Assembly (NCBI RefSeq): GCF_000332455.1
Contig: NZ_AOGY02000006.1
Span: forward strand, 1 to 64,000
Reading direction: 5' to 3'
Length of the DNA: 64,000 bases
Origin: Leptospira vanthielii serovar Holland str. Waz Holland = ATCC 700522
GTDB lineage: Bacteria > Spirochaetota > Leptospiria > Leptospirales > Leptospiraceae
Both the position numbers and the translations under genes were made by a program. Below, piece by piece: positions 45,510 through 54,426 of the stretch. The notes beneath the pieces were generated by a model. The model worked only from the letters and a program-made list of their open reading frames with translations. It searched no databases and was not told the DNA's origin. Within the stretch, counting starts at the first letter, position 1. Each line of letters begins with the position of its first letter.

Positions 45510-46832
45510 ATGGCTGAAACCTCTACGCTGAACCAAAGACCTGCCTCCTCCATCCAACTTTTGGAAGAAATGGAGAGAATGTATAAAGACTTACCCATGG
45601 AAGCCATCGTCAAACAAGACATCTTAAGACAGGGCATTCATTTTTTACCTGAGTCCTTTTTAGTCAAAGATCCTTATAAATCCAAAGATTATTTTATCTT
45701 TTCCTTCGACCATATCCCTCTTGCTGACCTAACAGATGGGGCCGATACCAAAGCTCCCGAAGAAATCAAAATCTCAGGAGGTCACTTTGGCCTTTTAAAG
45801 ACAGTGATCTCCACAAGGAACAACCCAACCTCACCATATAAAATGAAATCAAAGGATGGAATCCCTACTTTGTTTTTAGAAGAAACTGAAATTGGTAGTG
45901 CCGAGTATCCACCGATTCCTTCTTGGTACAGACACAAAACAAAGTCAGGAAAATTACCGGGGGAAGTAGCACCTGTCATTGAATGGGGATACCTTTTGTA
46001 TCTGACGGTCTTTCGCAACTGCCAATACTTTGGCAAAGACGAAGAATGTGCTTATTGTGATATCAACCATAACTACCGCCAACAAAAAGGTGCCGGAAGG
46101 CCTTATACAGGAGTGAAGGACGTAGAAGATATTTTAGAAGTTCTGTCTTGGGTAGATGCCGAAGACCAAATTGCTAAAGTGTACACATTGACCGGTGGAT
46201 CGGTTCTTACCAATTTAAAGAAAAAATCAGAAGTGGACTTTTACCTCCAATACCCAGAGGCCATTGAAGCACGTTTTCCCAAACGTTGGATGGGAAAACT
46301 TGTGGCGCAAGCCTTTGAAAAGGAAGATTGCCAAAAGTTCAAAGATGCAGGAATCCAAATCTATCACCCCAACTATGAAGTTTGGGACAAAGCACTCTTT
46401 GAAAAAATTTGTCCTGGTAAGTCCAGTTGGATTGGTTATGAAAATTGGATTCGCCGTGTGGTGGATTCTGCCGAAGTGTTTGGTCCAGAAAATGTGATTC
46501 CTAACTTTGTGGGTGGAGTGGAACTTTCGGAACCTTGGGGTTTTAAGACTGTAGCCGAAGCCATAACTTCCACAAAACAAGGTTTAGATTTCTTTATGTC
46601 CAAAGGGATTGTACCTAGATTTACCGCATGGTGCCCCGAACCTTACACCACCCTTGGCCAACAAGCAGGTCCCCCTCTTGTGTATTTTTGTGAACTTCTA
46701 CGTGCTTGGAAAGAAACCTTTGAACAGTACGGATTGCCCACTCCTCCAGGGTATGGGGAACCGGGTCCAGGAAAGGCAGTATTTTCTGTTTCTGCTTTTA
46801 TGGATGTGATAGGTTATTCTGGACGAAATTAG
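45510..46832 (+). CDS. Radical SAM protein with atypical CX8CX2C cluster motif
   Basis: The 440-residue protein has a cluster motif at about 170-182 with Cys spaced C-x8-C-x2-C (FRNCQYFGKDEECAYCDIN, quoted within 19 residues) in place of CxxxCxxC. The CAYCDIN end, YTLTGGSVLTNL near 232 (SAM-binding GGE-like strand) and NFVGGVELSEPWGF near 330 fit a radical SAM TIM barrel. No auxiliary cluster-rich C-terminal domain is present. Neighbours give no pathway clue: a FecR lipoprotein diverges upstream and a receptor phosphatase follows. The reaction is unknown. Confidence 0.75.
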   Translation: MAETSTLNQRPASSIQLLEEMERMYKDLPMEAIVKQDILRQGIHFLPESFLVKDPYKSKDYFIFSFDHIPLADLTDGADTKAPEEIKISGGHFGLLKTVISTRNNPTSPYKMKSKDGIPTLFLEETEIGSAEYPPIPSWYRHKTKSGKLPGEVAPVIEWGYLLYLTVFRNCQYFGKDEECAYCDINHNYRQQKGAGRPYTGVKDVEDILEVLSWVDAEDQIAKVYTLTGGSVLTNLKKKSEVDFYLQYPEAIEARFPKRWMGKLVAQAFEKEDCQKFKDAGIQIYHPNYEVWDKALFEKICPGKSSWIGYENWIRRVVDSAEVFGPENVIPNFVGGVELSEPWGFKTVAEAITSTKQGLDFFMSKGIVPRFTAWCPEPYTTLGQQAGPPLVYFCELLRAWKETFEQYGLPTPPGYGEPGPGKAVFSVSAFMDVIGYSGRN

Positions 46833-46868
46833 TCCTTTCCTGTACAAAGAAAAAACTAAAATCCGTTT

Positions 46869-48944
46869 ATGCGAAAACAAATCCTACTAACGGGAGTTTT
46901 TTCTCTCCTTCTTTTCACGTTTGCTTGTCTGAACCCCGAACAGGAGGAACCCCATCGGTTCCGCCAAGGGGTTTTGGACATCCGTGACCTTACCTTCAAT
47001 GAAAATACCATAGTGGACCTACATGGGGAATGGGAATTGTATTTTGGGGATTTCCACTACCCACCCTTTCATGGTGAAAAACCTCTTACGGGATACTTGG
47101 CCATTCCGAGTTCCTGGCAAGATGAAGAATTTGGAGGAGAAGAATTACCAAGAACAGGACATGTCACCTTACGAGCGTTCATTCAGATCAGCAAACAAAC
47201 CATAGGCCAAGAATTAAGAATTTATATTCCTGATATTGCTTCTTCCTATCGATTTTTTGCCAACGGAATTTTGATTGGTGGGCAAGGAAAACCCGGAATC
47301 AATCAATTTGATGATACGCCAAGAATCAAATCCAAATACTATACTCTCATTCCTGATAAAGAAGTGATCGAACTTGTATTTCATATCGCAAACTATGATA
47401 ACAATTTTGGTGGATTTTGGGCCATTCCGAGTTTAGGAAATAAAAATGCTTTGGACAGGGAAAAGATGCTCTCCATTGCGCGAGAACTTTTTTTACTAGG
47501 AGCCCTTGTTCTAATTGGTTTGTATCATTGCGGATTGTATTTTTACAAACGAAAAGAATCATCTATCTTCTACTTTGCCCTCTTTTGTTTTTTGCTTGGG
47601 ATTCGTTTGGCCTTCACTGGTGAAAGATACATCTTAGAACTATTTCCGAATTTCCATTGGCCTTCTGCTTTTCGGATTGAGTTTGCTTCTTATTATTTTG
47701 CAGTTCCCACATTTTTATTATTTATCTATTCTCTTTTTCCAGAAGAATCCAATCGCAAGTATGTTCGTTATGTACTGATTGCCAGTTCGATCTTTGCACT
47801 CACACTTTTTTTACCAATTTCAGTGTTTACTATTTTATTATATGGGTTTCAAGCTTTATCATTTTTTACTATTGGGTATGTCATTCATATCAACCTAAAA
47901 GCAGTCTTTAACAAACGACCCAATTCGAAATTGTTTTTTTTAGGGCTTTTGATTTTAGCATTTTCTGTTGCGTTTGATATTTTACGACACAGTGTTAACA
48001 ACCGTGGAATTGGTCTTACTCCTTACGCCCTACTTTGTTTTATCTTCATACAATCGCTTATCCTTTCCAGTCGTATCGCCAATGCTTTTTTAAGAGCCGA
48101 AGAATTAGCGGAAAGTTTAAAGATTAGTAACGAATCCTTACTTGCAGTCACAGAAAATTTGGAACAAATTGTTTCTGAAAGAACCTTTCAGTTGAACTCG
48201 TCTTTAAATCGAATTAAAAAAGACCTCCTTCTTGCCAAAAAAATCCAACAAAAGATCCTCCCGGAAGATGGAATCAAATTTGAACATTTAAAAATCCATT
48301 TGTATTTCCAACCCCAAGACGAAGTGGGTGGAGATTTTTATGATATCTTTGAATTGGATAATGGAACGGTTCGTTTTTTTGTCGCAGATGCAACGGGGCA
48401 TGGAATCCAAGCGGCACTCTACACCATGGCAATCAAATCAGAATATGAAGCCATCAAACGTTTCATTACCAAAACGGATGATTTGATGAACCATCTCAAT
48501 CAAAAGATTCAAAATAAGTTCTCTGGATTAAAAATTGTTTTTTCAGGATTTTTATTGGATATAGATACCAAAACAAAGACCATTTACTACTCGTCAGCGG
48601 GTCACCCAAACCAAATTTTTCAATCAGGCGACAAACAAACTATTTTAGATCGTACGGGAAATATCATTGGTCTCAAAAAAGACCAACCCTATACACAAAA
48701 ACAATTCCAAATGGCAATGGGAGATAGAATCCTTTTGTTTACCGATGGAATGTTGGAACAAAAAAATGAGTCGAGAGAAGAGTTTGGAATGGAAAGAATC
48801 CAAAAGATTCTTACCGATTACCAAGGTAAGGAATCGGAGAGAGTGCTTGCCGAGCTTGTCATCCAACTGTTTCTCTTCCAAAAAAAAGAAGATCAGGAGG
48901 ATGACCAAACCATGGTTCTTATCGAATGGGAAAAAACTTCTTAA
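46869..48944 (+). CDS. 7TMR-DISM receptor with SpoIIE-type PP2C phosphatase domain
   Basis: An N-terminal export signal (FSLLLFTFAC) is followed by a periplasmic jelly-roll-like domain (about 40-195; DLHGEWELYFGDF is typical of 7TMR-DISM extracellular region 2), seven helices (about 205-400), a coiled coil near 405-450 (NESLLAVTENLEQIVSERTF) and a SpoIIE/RsbU phosphatase domain (about 455-690) with metal Asp residues in DEVGGDFYDIFE near 487 and VADATGHGIQAAL near 510. Such receptors dephosphorylate anti-anti-sigma factors on ligand binding. No partner switch genes lie nearby. Confidence 0.9.
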   Translation: MRKQILLTGVFSLLLFTFACLNPEQEEPHRFRQGVLDIRDLTFNENTIVDLHGEWELYFGDFHYPPFHGEKPLTGYLAIPSSWQDEEFGGEELPRTGHVTLRAFIQISKQTIGQELRIYIPDIASSYRFFANGILIGGQGKPGINQFDDTPRIKSKYYTLIPDKEVIELVFHIANYDNNFGGFWAIPSLGNKNALDREKMLSIARELFLLGALVLIGLYHCGLYFYKRKESSIFYFALFCFLLGIRLAFTGERYILELFPNFHWPSAFRIEFASYYFAVPTFLLFIYSLFPEESNRKYVRYVLIASSIFALTLFLPISVFTILLYGFQALSFFTIGYVIHINLKAVFNKRPNSKLFFLGLLILAFSVAFDILRHSVNNRGIGLTPYALLCFIFIQSLILSSRIANAFLRAEELAESLKISNESLLAVTENLEQIVSERTFQLNSSLNRIKKDLLLAKKIQQKILPEDGIKFEHLKIHLYFQPQDEVGGDFYDIFELDNGTVRFFVADATGHGIQAALYTMAIKSEYEAIKRFITKTDDLMNHLNQKIQNKFSGLKIVFSGFLLDIDTKTKTIYYSSAGHPNQIFQSGDKQTILDRTGNIIGLKKDQPYTQKQFQMAMGDRILLFTDGMLEQKNESREEFGMERIQKILTDYQGKESERVLAELVIQLFLFQKKEDQEDDQTMVLIEWEKTS

Positions 48945-48961
48945 AAGTTTTGAACCAATCT

Positions 48962-49390
48962 TTATTTTTTTAGAAAAAGATTGTCCACACCATTCTTTTC
49001 AAACTCAGCATCATACTTTTCTGCTTCCTTTGCGACTTTGGTTTCATAATCTTCTGGAGCCAGTGCTTCTAAATCTTTTGCAGACATTTTTTGTTCTAAA
49101 TCTCTTTGGGCAAGTTCTGTAGAGAGATCTGTCCAGAAGATATCGTCGTTATAAGGTTCGATATAAGACTCGAATACTTCTTGGAAGTATTCTTCCGAAA
49201 TGGTAAAAAGTCCATTTTCGGAAGTGATCGGTCCTTTTTCAGCGCCGGCAGAAAGTTTTTTTAAGAGGGACTGGATGAATTCGTCCACAGAAGGATCTGT
49301 TTCTTCGTGTGGAGAATTGCTCACCCATTCAAACACCGCAAGTGCGTTCAAAAGGTGTTTTGTTTCTTGGGGATTAAGATCTAAATTCAT
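48962..49390 (-). CDS. Small acidic protein, unknown function
   Basis: The 142-residue protein is acidic and helical (LNPQETKHLLNALAVFEWVS, TDLSTELAQRDLEQKMSAKD), without signal peptide or membrane helix. No family is recognised. It is preceded on the same strand, 49 bp upstream, by a 51-residue ORF, and the two may form a small operon. Confidence 0.65.
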   Translation of the reverse strand: MNLDLNPQETKHLLNALAVFEWVSNSPHEETDPSVDEFIQSLLKKLSAGAEKGPITSENGLFTISEEYFQEVFESYIEPYNDDIFWTDLSTELAQRDLEQKMSAKDLEALAPEDYETKVAKEAEKYDAEFEKNGVDNLFLKK

Positions 49391-49439
49391 GATTACCTAC
49401 TTTGTTTCCATGGAAGTTGGAATCCTTCGTCTAGGCAAA

Positions 49440-49595
49440 TCAAAGAATGACGGTGGACCGGTTTTCCTTATAGTTTTGATACATCTGGTCAACCAGGAGA
49501 CGAAAGGAGGGATCTTCTTTTAGAATTTCCAATTTCTCTTCCAGACTCAAAATAGAAAACTTAACGCACAAAGCCTTAGTGACTGCAGGCTTCAT
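49440..49595 (-). CDS. Possible 51-residue small protein
   Basis: Reading the minus strand from ATG 49595 gives an uninterrupted 51-residue frame with a sensible soluble composition, including ILSLEEKLEILKEDPSFRLL and VDQMYQNYKENRS. It fills a gap otherwise without genes and points the same way as the 142-residue gene downstream. The ribosome site is weak (ttgggt directly before ATG), so the call is tentative. Confidence 0.4.
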   Translation of the reverse strand: MKPAVTKALCVKFSILSLEEKLEILKEDPSFRLLVDQMYQNYKENRSTVIL

Positions 49596-49650
49596 ACCCA
49601 ATAAGTAAACATACGAGTAGTATTGTCAAATAAAAAATACTAAACGTATG

Positions 49651-50844
49651 TCACGTATTTATGTCTCGATAGACTTTTGCGATTCGTTTCACTCCCTCTT
49701 CCATTTCGTCGTTTCCAAGAAAACTAAAGTTCATACGAAAGTTGGATGAAGACCGATTCGCAGGAGAAAATTCACTTCCAGGAACCATGGCAACCCCGCT
49801 TGCTAAACAACCTTCCATCAATTCTTTTTGGGAGACCTTGGGATATTCCACCCAGAGAAACATCCCTCCTTCGGGACGGGAAAATTTTGCTTCAGGGATA
49901 TATTCCTTGAGTAAGGAAACCAAAATTTCTTTTTTCTCCGCATAGAAGGTTTGGATGGAACGCAGGTGTCCGTTCCAATCCATAAAATCCAAAAGTTTGG
50001 AGACAACCACTTGGGAAAACTGATTTGAATTCAGATCATTCCCTTGTTTGACGGCAGTAAACAAATTACGATAGACCTTTGGAACTACGGTCCAACCCAA
50101 CCGAAAACCTGGAGATAAAATTTTCGAAAAACTTCCCAAAACAAAGGTTAGGTCCCTCCTTTCCCGAAAAGAACTGACCGATGGATATAACTTTCCTTCA
50201 AAGTCCAAATACCTGTAGGCTTCATCTTCAAAAAGGATAACTTCTTTTTCATCTAGTAGGGAGGCGATCTGTTTTCTTTTTTCCAAAGACCAAGTATAAG
50301 TTGATGGATTTTGGTAAGACGGGTTTGCATAAAAAATATGGATTTTGTTTTGAGTTAAAATTTCTTCCAACAAATAAAGATTGGGCCCATCCGTCTCCAT
50401 GGGTACACTAAAAAACTTCGGTTGGTAAGGAGAAAACGCCTGCAAAGCTCCCAAATAAACGGGATCTTCTAATAAAACATTGGTATCCGAATCCATAAAC
50501 ATCTTTCCTAAAATGTCTAATCCCTGTTGGGATCCGTGGGTGATGGAAATAGAATTAAGGGATACCCAAGAAACGTCCGTTAGTTTTTCTGCAATTTGCA
50601 TTCGGAGTGCCTCGTATCCTGAAGAATCCCCATACTGCAGGGCCGTATTAGAATGATCTCGAACCACAGATTCCATAACGGAACTTAAAATATCTTTTGG
50701 AAGTAGATCTGGATTTGGAAGTCCACCTGCAAAGGAAAGCATATCAGAATTTTCGACCGTTAACTTCAAAATTTCACGAATGACAGAAGTCCGAACAAAA
50801 GAAGTTCGTTTCGCCGAAAAAATAGTTGGCATTTCCTTTTCCAT
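49651..50844 (-). CDS. PLP-dependent aminotransferase, class I/II (2-aminoadipate-type)
   Basis: The fold-type I enzyme has LSFAGGLPNPDLLP near 37, the cofactor-ring region THGSQQGLDILGKMF, Asn/Tyr in FYANPSYQNPSTYTW near 180, Asp in LFEDEAYRYLDFEG, the Schiff-base Lys in LGSFSKILSPGFRLGW near 235 and the carboxylate Arg in SNFRMNFSF near 370. This resembles 2-aminoadipate or aromatic aminotransferases and MocR C-terminal domains. ATG 50844 (MEKEMPT) is chosen over an upstream frame start at 50904 that would lie in the operator. Divergent from a MocR-type regulator. Confidence 0.87.
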   Translation of the reverse strand: MEKEMPTIFSAKRTSFVRTSVIREILKLTVENSDMLSFAGGLPNPDLLPKDILSSVMESVVRDHSNTALQYGDSSGYEALRMQIAEKLTDVSWVSLNSISITHGSQQGLDILGKMFMDSDTNVLLEDPVYLGALQAFSPYQPKFFSVPMETDGPNLYLLEEILTQNKIHIFYANPSYQNPSTYTWSLEKRKQIASLLDEKEVILFEDEAYRYLDFEGKLYPSVSSFRERRDLTFVLGSFSKILSPGFRLGWTVVPKVYRNLFTAVKQGNDLNSNQFSQVVVSKLLDFMDWNGHLRSIQTFYAEKKEILVSLLKEYIPEAKFSRPEGGMFLWVEYPKVSQKELMEGCLASGVAMVPGSEFSPANRSSSNFRMNFSFLGNDEMEEGVKRIAKVYRDINT

Positions 50845-50870
50845 CGTTATAGAATAACAGAAAAGAGTCA

Positions 50871-50912
50871 AACTGTCCATATACAGTTGATTCATTCTAT
50901 TCATATACAGTT
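50871..50912. promoter_or_regulatory. Operator-like repeats in the aminotransferase/MocR divergent promoter
   Basis: A perfect palindrome AACTGT-N6-ACAGTT occupies 50871-50888. Its right half lies in CATATACAGTT (50878-50888), repeated exactly at 50902-50912, 24 bp further on. MocR-type regulators bind direct and inverted repeats of this sort in shared promoters. Both start codons flank it (27 bp and 6 bp away), so binding could control both genes. Confidence 0.6.
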
Positions 50913-50917
50913 ATCTT

Positions 50918-52324
50918 ATGACAAAGTACAAACGATTAGCAGAAGATTTAAAAAATGAAATCCAATTGGGATATTATTCAGAAAAAGAACGAATTCCCTC
51001 TCTTCGAGAAATTCAAACTCTAAAGTCTTGTAGTCTTACCACAGCTAAGGAAGCCTACCGGATCTTAGAAGAAGAAGGGTATATTTTTGTAGTACCCCAA
51101 TCAGGATACTTTGTTCACCCAAACATAAGCTCGGTCATTTCAGGCCCTCAAAATGAATTTTATCCCACAGTAGAGGCCGATGACAGAATCCAACAAATCA
51201 TGCGAACCGTGATGGATCCCAAACTCATCTCTTTTGGTGCAGCCATTCCTTCCGATATTTACCTTCCCTTAGGAGGTCTTGTTTCCTCTTTCAAAAAAGC
51301 CCTTCAACACAAAGAAATATTCTCTTATGGAGACTTACAAGGAAACCTTGAGCTCCGGGAATGGATTAGCAAACGTTTGTCGATCCAAGGATACAGAGTA
51401 AACTCGGAACAAGTGCAAATCACAAATGGGTGCACAGAAGCCATCACATTCTCCTTAATTACTACAACAGAACCAGGAGACACAGTGATTGTTCCCTCAC
51501 CTATTTACGTTGGTTTATTTCAAATTTTGGAAACTCTCAAACTGAAAGTTGTAGAAATTCCTTACAGAAAAGAGGAAGGAATTTCATCCGATGAATATGA
51601 AAAACTAATCAAACGCCACAAACCAAAGGTTTTTTTATTCTCAGCTAACTTCAATAATCCGAACGGAATTTTGATGAGTGAATCTTCCAAACAAAGTTTG
51701 GCAAAAATTTCATATAAATATGGAATTCATTTAGTAGAAGATGATATTTATGGGGATTTGTATTTTACTGGAACGAGACCTAAGCCCTTGGTCAGTGATT
51801 TTCCATACGATCAAAAAGGTCCTAAATCTTTTCTTTGTTCTTCGTTTTCTAAAACCATTGCCCCTGGACTTCGCATCGGTTGGGTAACATCCAAAAATGG
51901 AATCCGGGACTTAAGTAAACGAACGAGGGCCTATAAAATTTCAGAAAACCATCCCAGTCAAATTGCAGTAGTTCAATTTTTGAAATTGCAGACTTACGAA
52001 AGACATTTAAAATTTCTTCGCATGGAATACAAAAAGCTCACAGAGGAATACACAAAACTTCTGTCTTTTAATAGTGAGGGAATCCTAAACATTCAAAAAC
52101 CAGATGGGGGTTTTGTTTTATGGATTAAATCACCGTTAGATGGTGATAAGTTACTCAATGAATCCAAAAAAATAGGAATGGCCATTGCTCCGGGTTCTCT
52201 TTTTGGACTATCCAAACATTGGGACAGTCATTTTCGACTGAATGTATCGGTTGGGTTTTCACCGAAAATCAGAGAAAAACTATTGCAGTTCTCTAAGTTA
52301 TTCTTAAAAAAAAGGAAAAACTAA
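50918..52324 (+). CDS. MocR/PdxR-type GntR regulator with aminotransferase domain
   Basis: The N-terminal GntR winged helix (1-70: RLAEDLKNEIQLGYYSEKER, PSLREIQTLKSCSLTTAKEA, LEEEGYIFVVPQSGYFVHP) is fused to a fold-type I aminotransferase domain (about 90-465) with ITNGCTEAITFSL, NFNNPNGILM, LVEDDIYGDLYF, Schiff-base Lys in CSSFSKTIAPGLRIGW near 312 and Arg in HFRLNVSVG. MocR proteins sense PLP or an amine through this domain. It is transcribed away from the aminotransferase it probably regulates. No ribosome site precedes the ATG. Confidence 0.9.
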   Translation: MTKYKRLAEDLKNEIQLGYYSEKERIPSLREIQTLKSCSLTTAKEAYRILEEEGYIFVVPQSGYFVHPNISSVISGPQNEFYPTVEADDRIQQIMRTVMDPKLISFGAAIPSDIYLPLGGLVSSFKKALQHKEIFSYGDLQGNLELREWISKRLSIQGYRVNSEQVQITNGCTEAITFSLITTTEPGDTVIVPSPIYVGLFQILETLKLKVVEIPYRKEEGISSDEYEKLIKRHKPKVFLFSANFNNPNGILMSESSKQSLAKISYKYGIHLVEDDIYGDLYFTGTRPKPLVSDFPYDQKGPKSFLCSSFSKTIAPGLRIGWVTSKNGIRDLSKRTRAYKISENHPSQIAVVQFLKLQTYERHLKFLRMEYKKLTEEYTKLLSFNSEGILNIQKPDGGFVLWIKSPLDGDKLLNESKKIGMAIAPGSLFGLSKHWDSHFRLNVSVGFSPKIREKLLQFSKLFLKKRKN

Positions 52325-52374
52325 TTTTTAAGTTTTTGGTTGCAAGCAAAAGAACGAGAACCAACGTTTATACT

Positions 52375-52632
52375 ATGTCAGAAAACACACGCAAGTATCT
52401 GGAAACATCTCAAATTATCCCTGCCAAAGGAATGTCTTACACTATGTATGAAATTGAAGGCCAAGATACAATCTTACGAATGCTCACCTTTATCCCAGAC
52501 AATGACGAGATCCATATCTATCCCAAACCGCCGGTAAAAAAACTTTATAAGCCGGAACTTTGTAAGAAGGTAGAAGAGAACGAATTTTTAGGTCTTTGGA
52601 CTATGGGAGAAGAAAGGAAGGCGGGAAATTAG
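52375..52632 (+). CDS. Small protein of unknown function
   Basis: The 85-residue frame from ATG 52375 (MSENTRKYLETSQIIPAKG) ends in VEENEFLGLWTMGEERKAGN-like sequence and is compact and mixed alpha/beta, with no signal or membrane segment. A TTG at 52336 would add 13 poorly supported residues. It lies 50 bp after the MocR gene and just before the tRNA on the other strand. No family recognised. Confidence 0.55.
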   Translation: MSENTRKYLETSQIIPAKGMSYTMYEIEGQDTILRMLTFIPDNDEIHIYPKPPVKKLYKPELCKKVEENEFLGLWTMGEERKAGN

Positions 52633-52639
52633 GCAACCG

Positions 52640-52712
<73 letters not shown>

Positions 52713-52782
52713 TTCGGTTACAACCAAAGTATTTTTTCACATCCCGCTGTCAACGAACCTTTATAAATTTTGTGAGGACAAT

Positions 52783-53721
52783 ATGAAGACCCATTGGAAA
52801 CCATTTGCAACCACCATCCTATCCACACTCCTTTTTGTTCATTGTGCATCCACTCTCCACAAAACAGGGATTAGTCTAGAAAGGTACAGGTCCGACTTAG
52901 AAACCAAATCCATTTTAGTAGAAAACTTAAATTGGAAGTATACAGAAAAAACCGGTGATGGAGAAACTCTAGTCGTGGTACATGGATTTGGTGGTGATAA
53001 AGACCACTGGACCCGGTTTTCAAGACACCTCCCCAAAGGGTTCCGAGTCATAGCTCCCGACCTACCCGGTTTTGGAGAATCCGACAAACCAGAAGGAATC
53101 ATTTACACCCAAGAAGCCCAGGCAGACAGGCTTTACCAGTTCACTGAAAAATTGGGGTTAACCCAATTTCACTTAGCAGGGAATTCCATGGGTGGTGGGA
53201 TCTCTGGAATTTTCGCAGCTAAATATCCAGCGAAAGTAAAATCTCTCATTCTTTTTGACAATGCGGGAATCAAAAGCCCCACCCCAAGTGAAATGCAAAC
53301 AATTGAAATGTCAGGAAAACCGAGCCCCCTCCTACTCACAAGCCCCGAAGATTTTGACAGACTGATTGCCTTTACCTTTGTGAAACCACCCTATCTTCCT
53401 GGTTTTTTAAAAAACTATTTTGCAAAAAAATCCTTTGCCAATAGAGATTGGAACGCATCCATCCTAAAACAAATCCGGAGTGAAGGTTATTATCTTGAAG
53501 GAAAATTAGAGAAAATCCAATCTCCCACCCTTGTGATTTGGGGAAAAGAAGACAAAGTCATTCACTACACAGTGATGGATGTCTTAAAAGAAAAAATGAA
53601 AAGAAAACCAGAGACAGTCCTTTTGGAAAATATGGGGCATGCTCCGATGATTGAAGATCCCCCATTGTCCGCCAAACTCGTACAAGACTGGGTTTTCAAC
53701 TTACAAACACCCAAAAATTAA
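52783..53721 (+). CDS. Alpha/beta-hydrolase lipoprotein
   Basis: The signal peptide TILSTLLFVHC ends in a lipobox-like Cys near residue 22. The rest is an alpha/beta hydrolase: oxyanion HGFGGDKDHW near 67, DLPGFGESDKP near 92, nucleophile GNSMGGG near 133-139, acid Asp in WGKEDKVIHY near 252 and His in ENMGHAPMIEDP near 286. It is probably a lipase or esterase held at the periplasmic or outer-membrane surface. Substrate unknown. Confidence 0.86.
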   Translation: MKTHWKPFATTILSTLLFVHCASTLHKTGISLERYRSDLETKSILVENLNWKYTEKTGDGETLVVVHGFGGDKDHWTRFSRHLPKGFRVIAPDLPGFGESDKPEGIIYTQEAQADRLYQFTEKLGLTQFHLAGNSMGGGISGIFAAKYPAKVKSLILFDNAGIKSPTPSEMQTIEMSGKPSPLLLTSPEDFDRLIAFTFVKPPYLPGFLKNYFAKKSFANRDWNASILKQIRSEGYYLEGKLEKIQSPTLVIWGKEDKVIHYTVMDVLKEKMKRKPETVLLENMGHAPMIEDPPLSAKLVQDWVFNLQTPKN

Positions 53722-53723
53722 TT

Positions 53724-53750
53724 AAAAAAATACTTTAGTATTTTTTTTCC
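53724..53750 (+). terminator. AT-rich terminator-like hairpin
   Basis: AAAAAATAC and GTATTTTTT flank a 4-nt TTTA loop, running straight into a T-run, 3-10 bp after the hydrolase stop. The stem is weak but well placed. Part of the left arm (aaaaaaatactt) recurs at about 53762. Confidence 0.5.
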
Positions 53751-53770
53751 AATTTAGGATAAAAAAATAC

Positions 53771-53800
53771 TTGTACTTTCATGGGTTTTTTATGTTATAA
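53771..53800 (+). promoter_or_regulatory. Promoter abutting the coaE start codon
   Basis: TTGTAC (53771-53776) and TTATAA (53795-53800) are 18 bp apart, and the coaE GTG starts at 53806. Transcription would begin at or next to the start codon, so a leaderless mRNA is predicted; no Shine-Dalgarno sequence is visible. Confidence 0.5.
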
Positions 53801-53805
53801 ACCCC

Positions 53806-54426
53806 GTGGACCCAAAATATAACAACAAAACATTGATAGGAATTACCGGATCCATTGGGTCAGGAAAGTCCACTGTACTTGCTATGTTTGGTGAGTTAGG
53901 GGCAGAAACGATTAGCTCCGATACCATTGCCCGCAGTTTCACAGAACCAAATACTCCTGTGATCAAAGACTTGATCTCCATATTTGGAGAATCCATCTTA
54001 GATACAGACGGGGCACCGTCCAGAGCCAAGATTGCAGAGATCGCCTTCTCCGACAAATCAAAGCTAAATGCTCTAAACGAACTCCTTCATCCTCTAGTCC
54101 GTAAATCCTTTTTGGAATTTTTGCATTCACGAAAAGACGGCAGCATCATCGCTTGGGAAGTTCCCCTTCTTTTTGAAACCGACGCCTACACTCTATGCGA
54201 CTTTACAGTTACCGTTGCGGTCAAACCCGAGGTAGCTTGGGAGCGAGTGATGGGACGTGGCGGGATGGATAAGGAAGACTTTCAAAGACGGAATCTCTCC
54301 CAAATGGACTTAGAGAAAAAAAAGTCTCTCTCCGATTTTGTCGTAACGAACGATAATCAAAGGGAAGAGTTAAAAAAACAAATCGTTATCATCTATTCTG
54401 AAATTAAAAAAAGGATTCAATCATGA
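53806..54426 (+). CDS. coaE: Dephospho-CoA kinase
   Basis: CoaE phosphorylates dephospho-CoA in the last step of CoA synthesis. The P-loop GITGSIGSGKST is at residues 12-23, the substrate Asp in TISSDTIAR near 38, HPLVRKSFLEFL near 87 and WEVPLLFETDAY near 108. The 206-residue length is normal. The start is GTG 53806; there is no in-frame ATG upstream, and an in-frame stop limits other choices. Its stop overlaps the SPOR gene start by 4 bp. Confidence 0.93.
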   Translation: MDPKYNNKTLIGITGSIGSGKSTVLAMFGELGAETISSDTIARSFTEPNTPVIKDLISIFGESILDTDGAPSRAKIAEIAFSDKSKLNALNELLHPLVRKSFLEFLHSRKDGSIIAWEVPLLFETDAYTLCDFTVTVAVKPEVAWERVMGRGGMDKEDFQRRNLSQMDLEKKKSLSDFVVTNDNQREELKKQIVIIYSEIKKRIQS

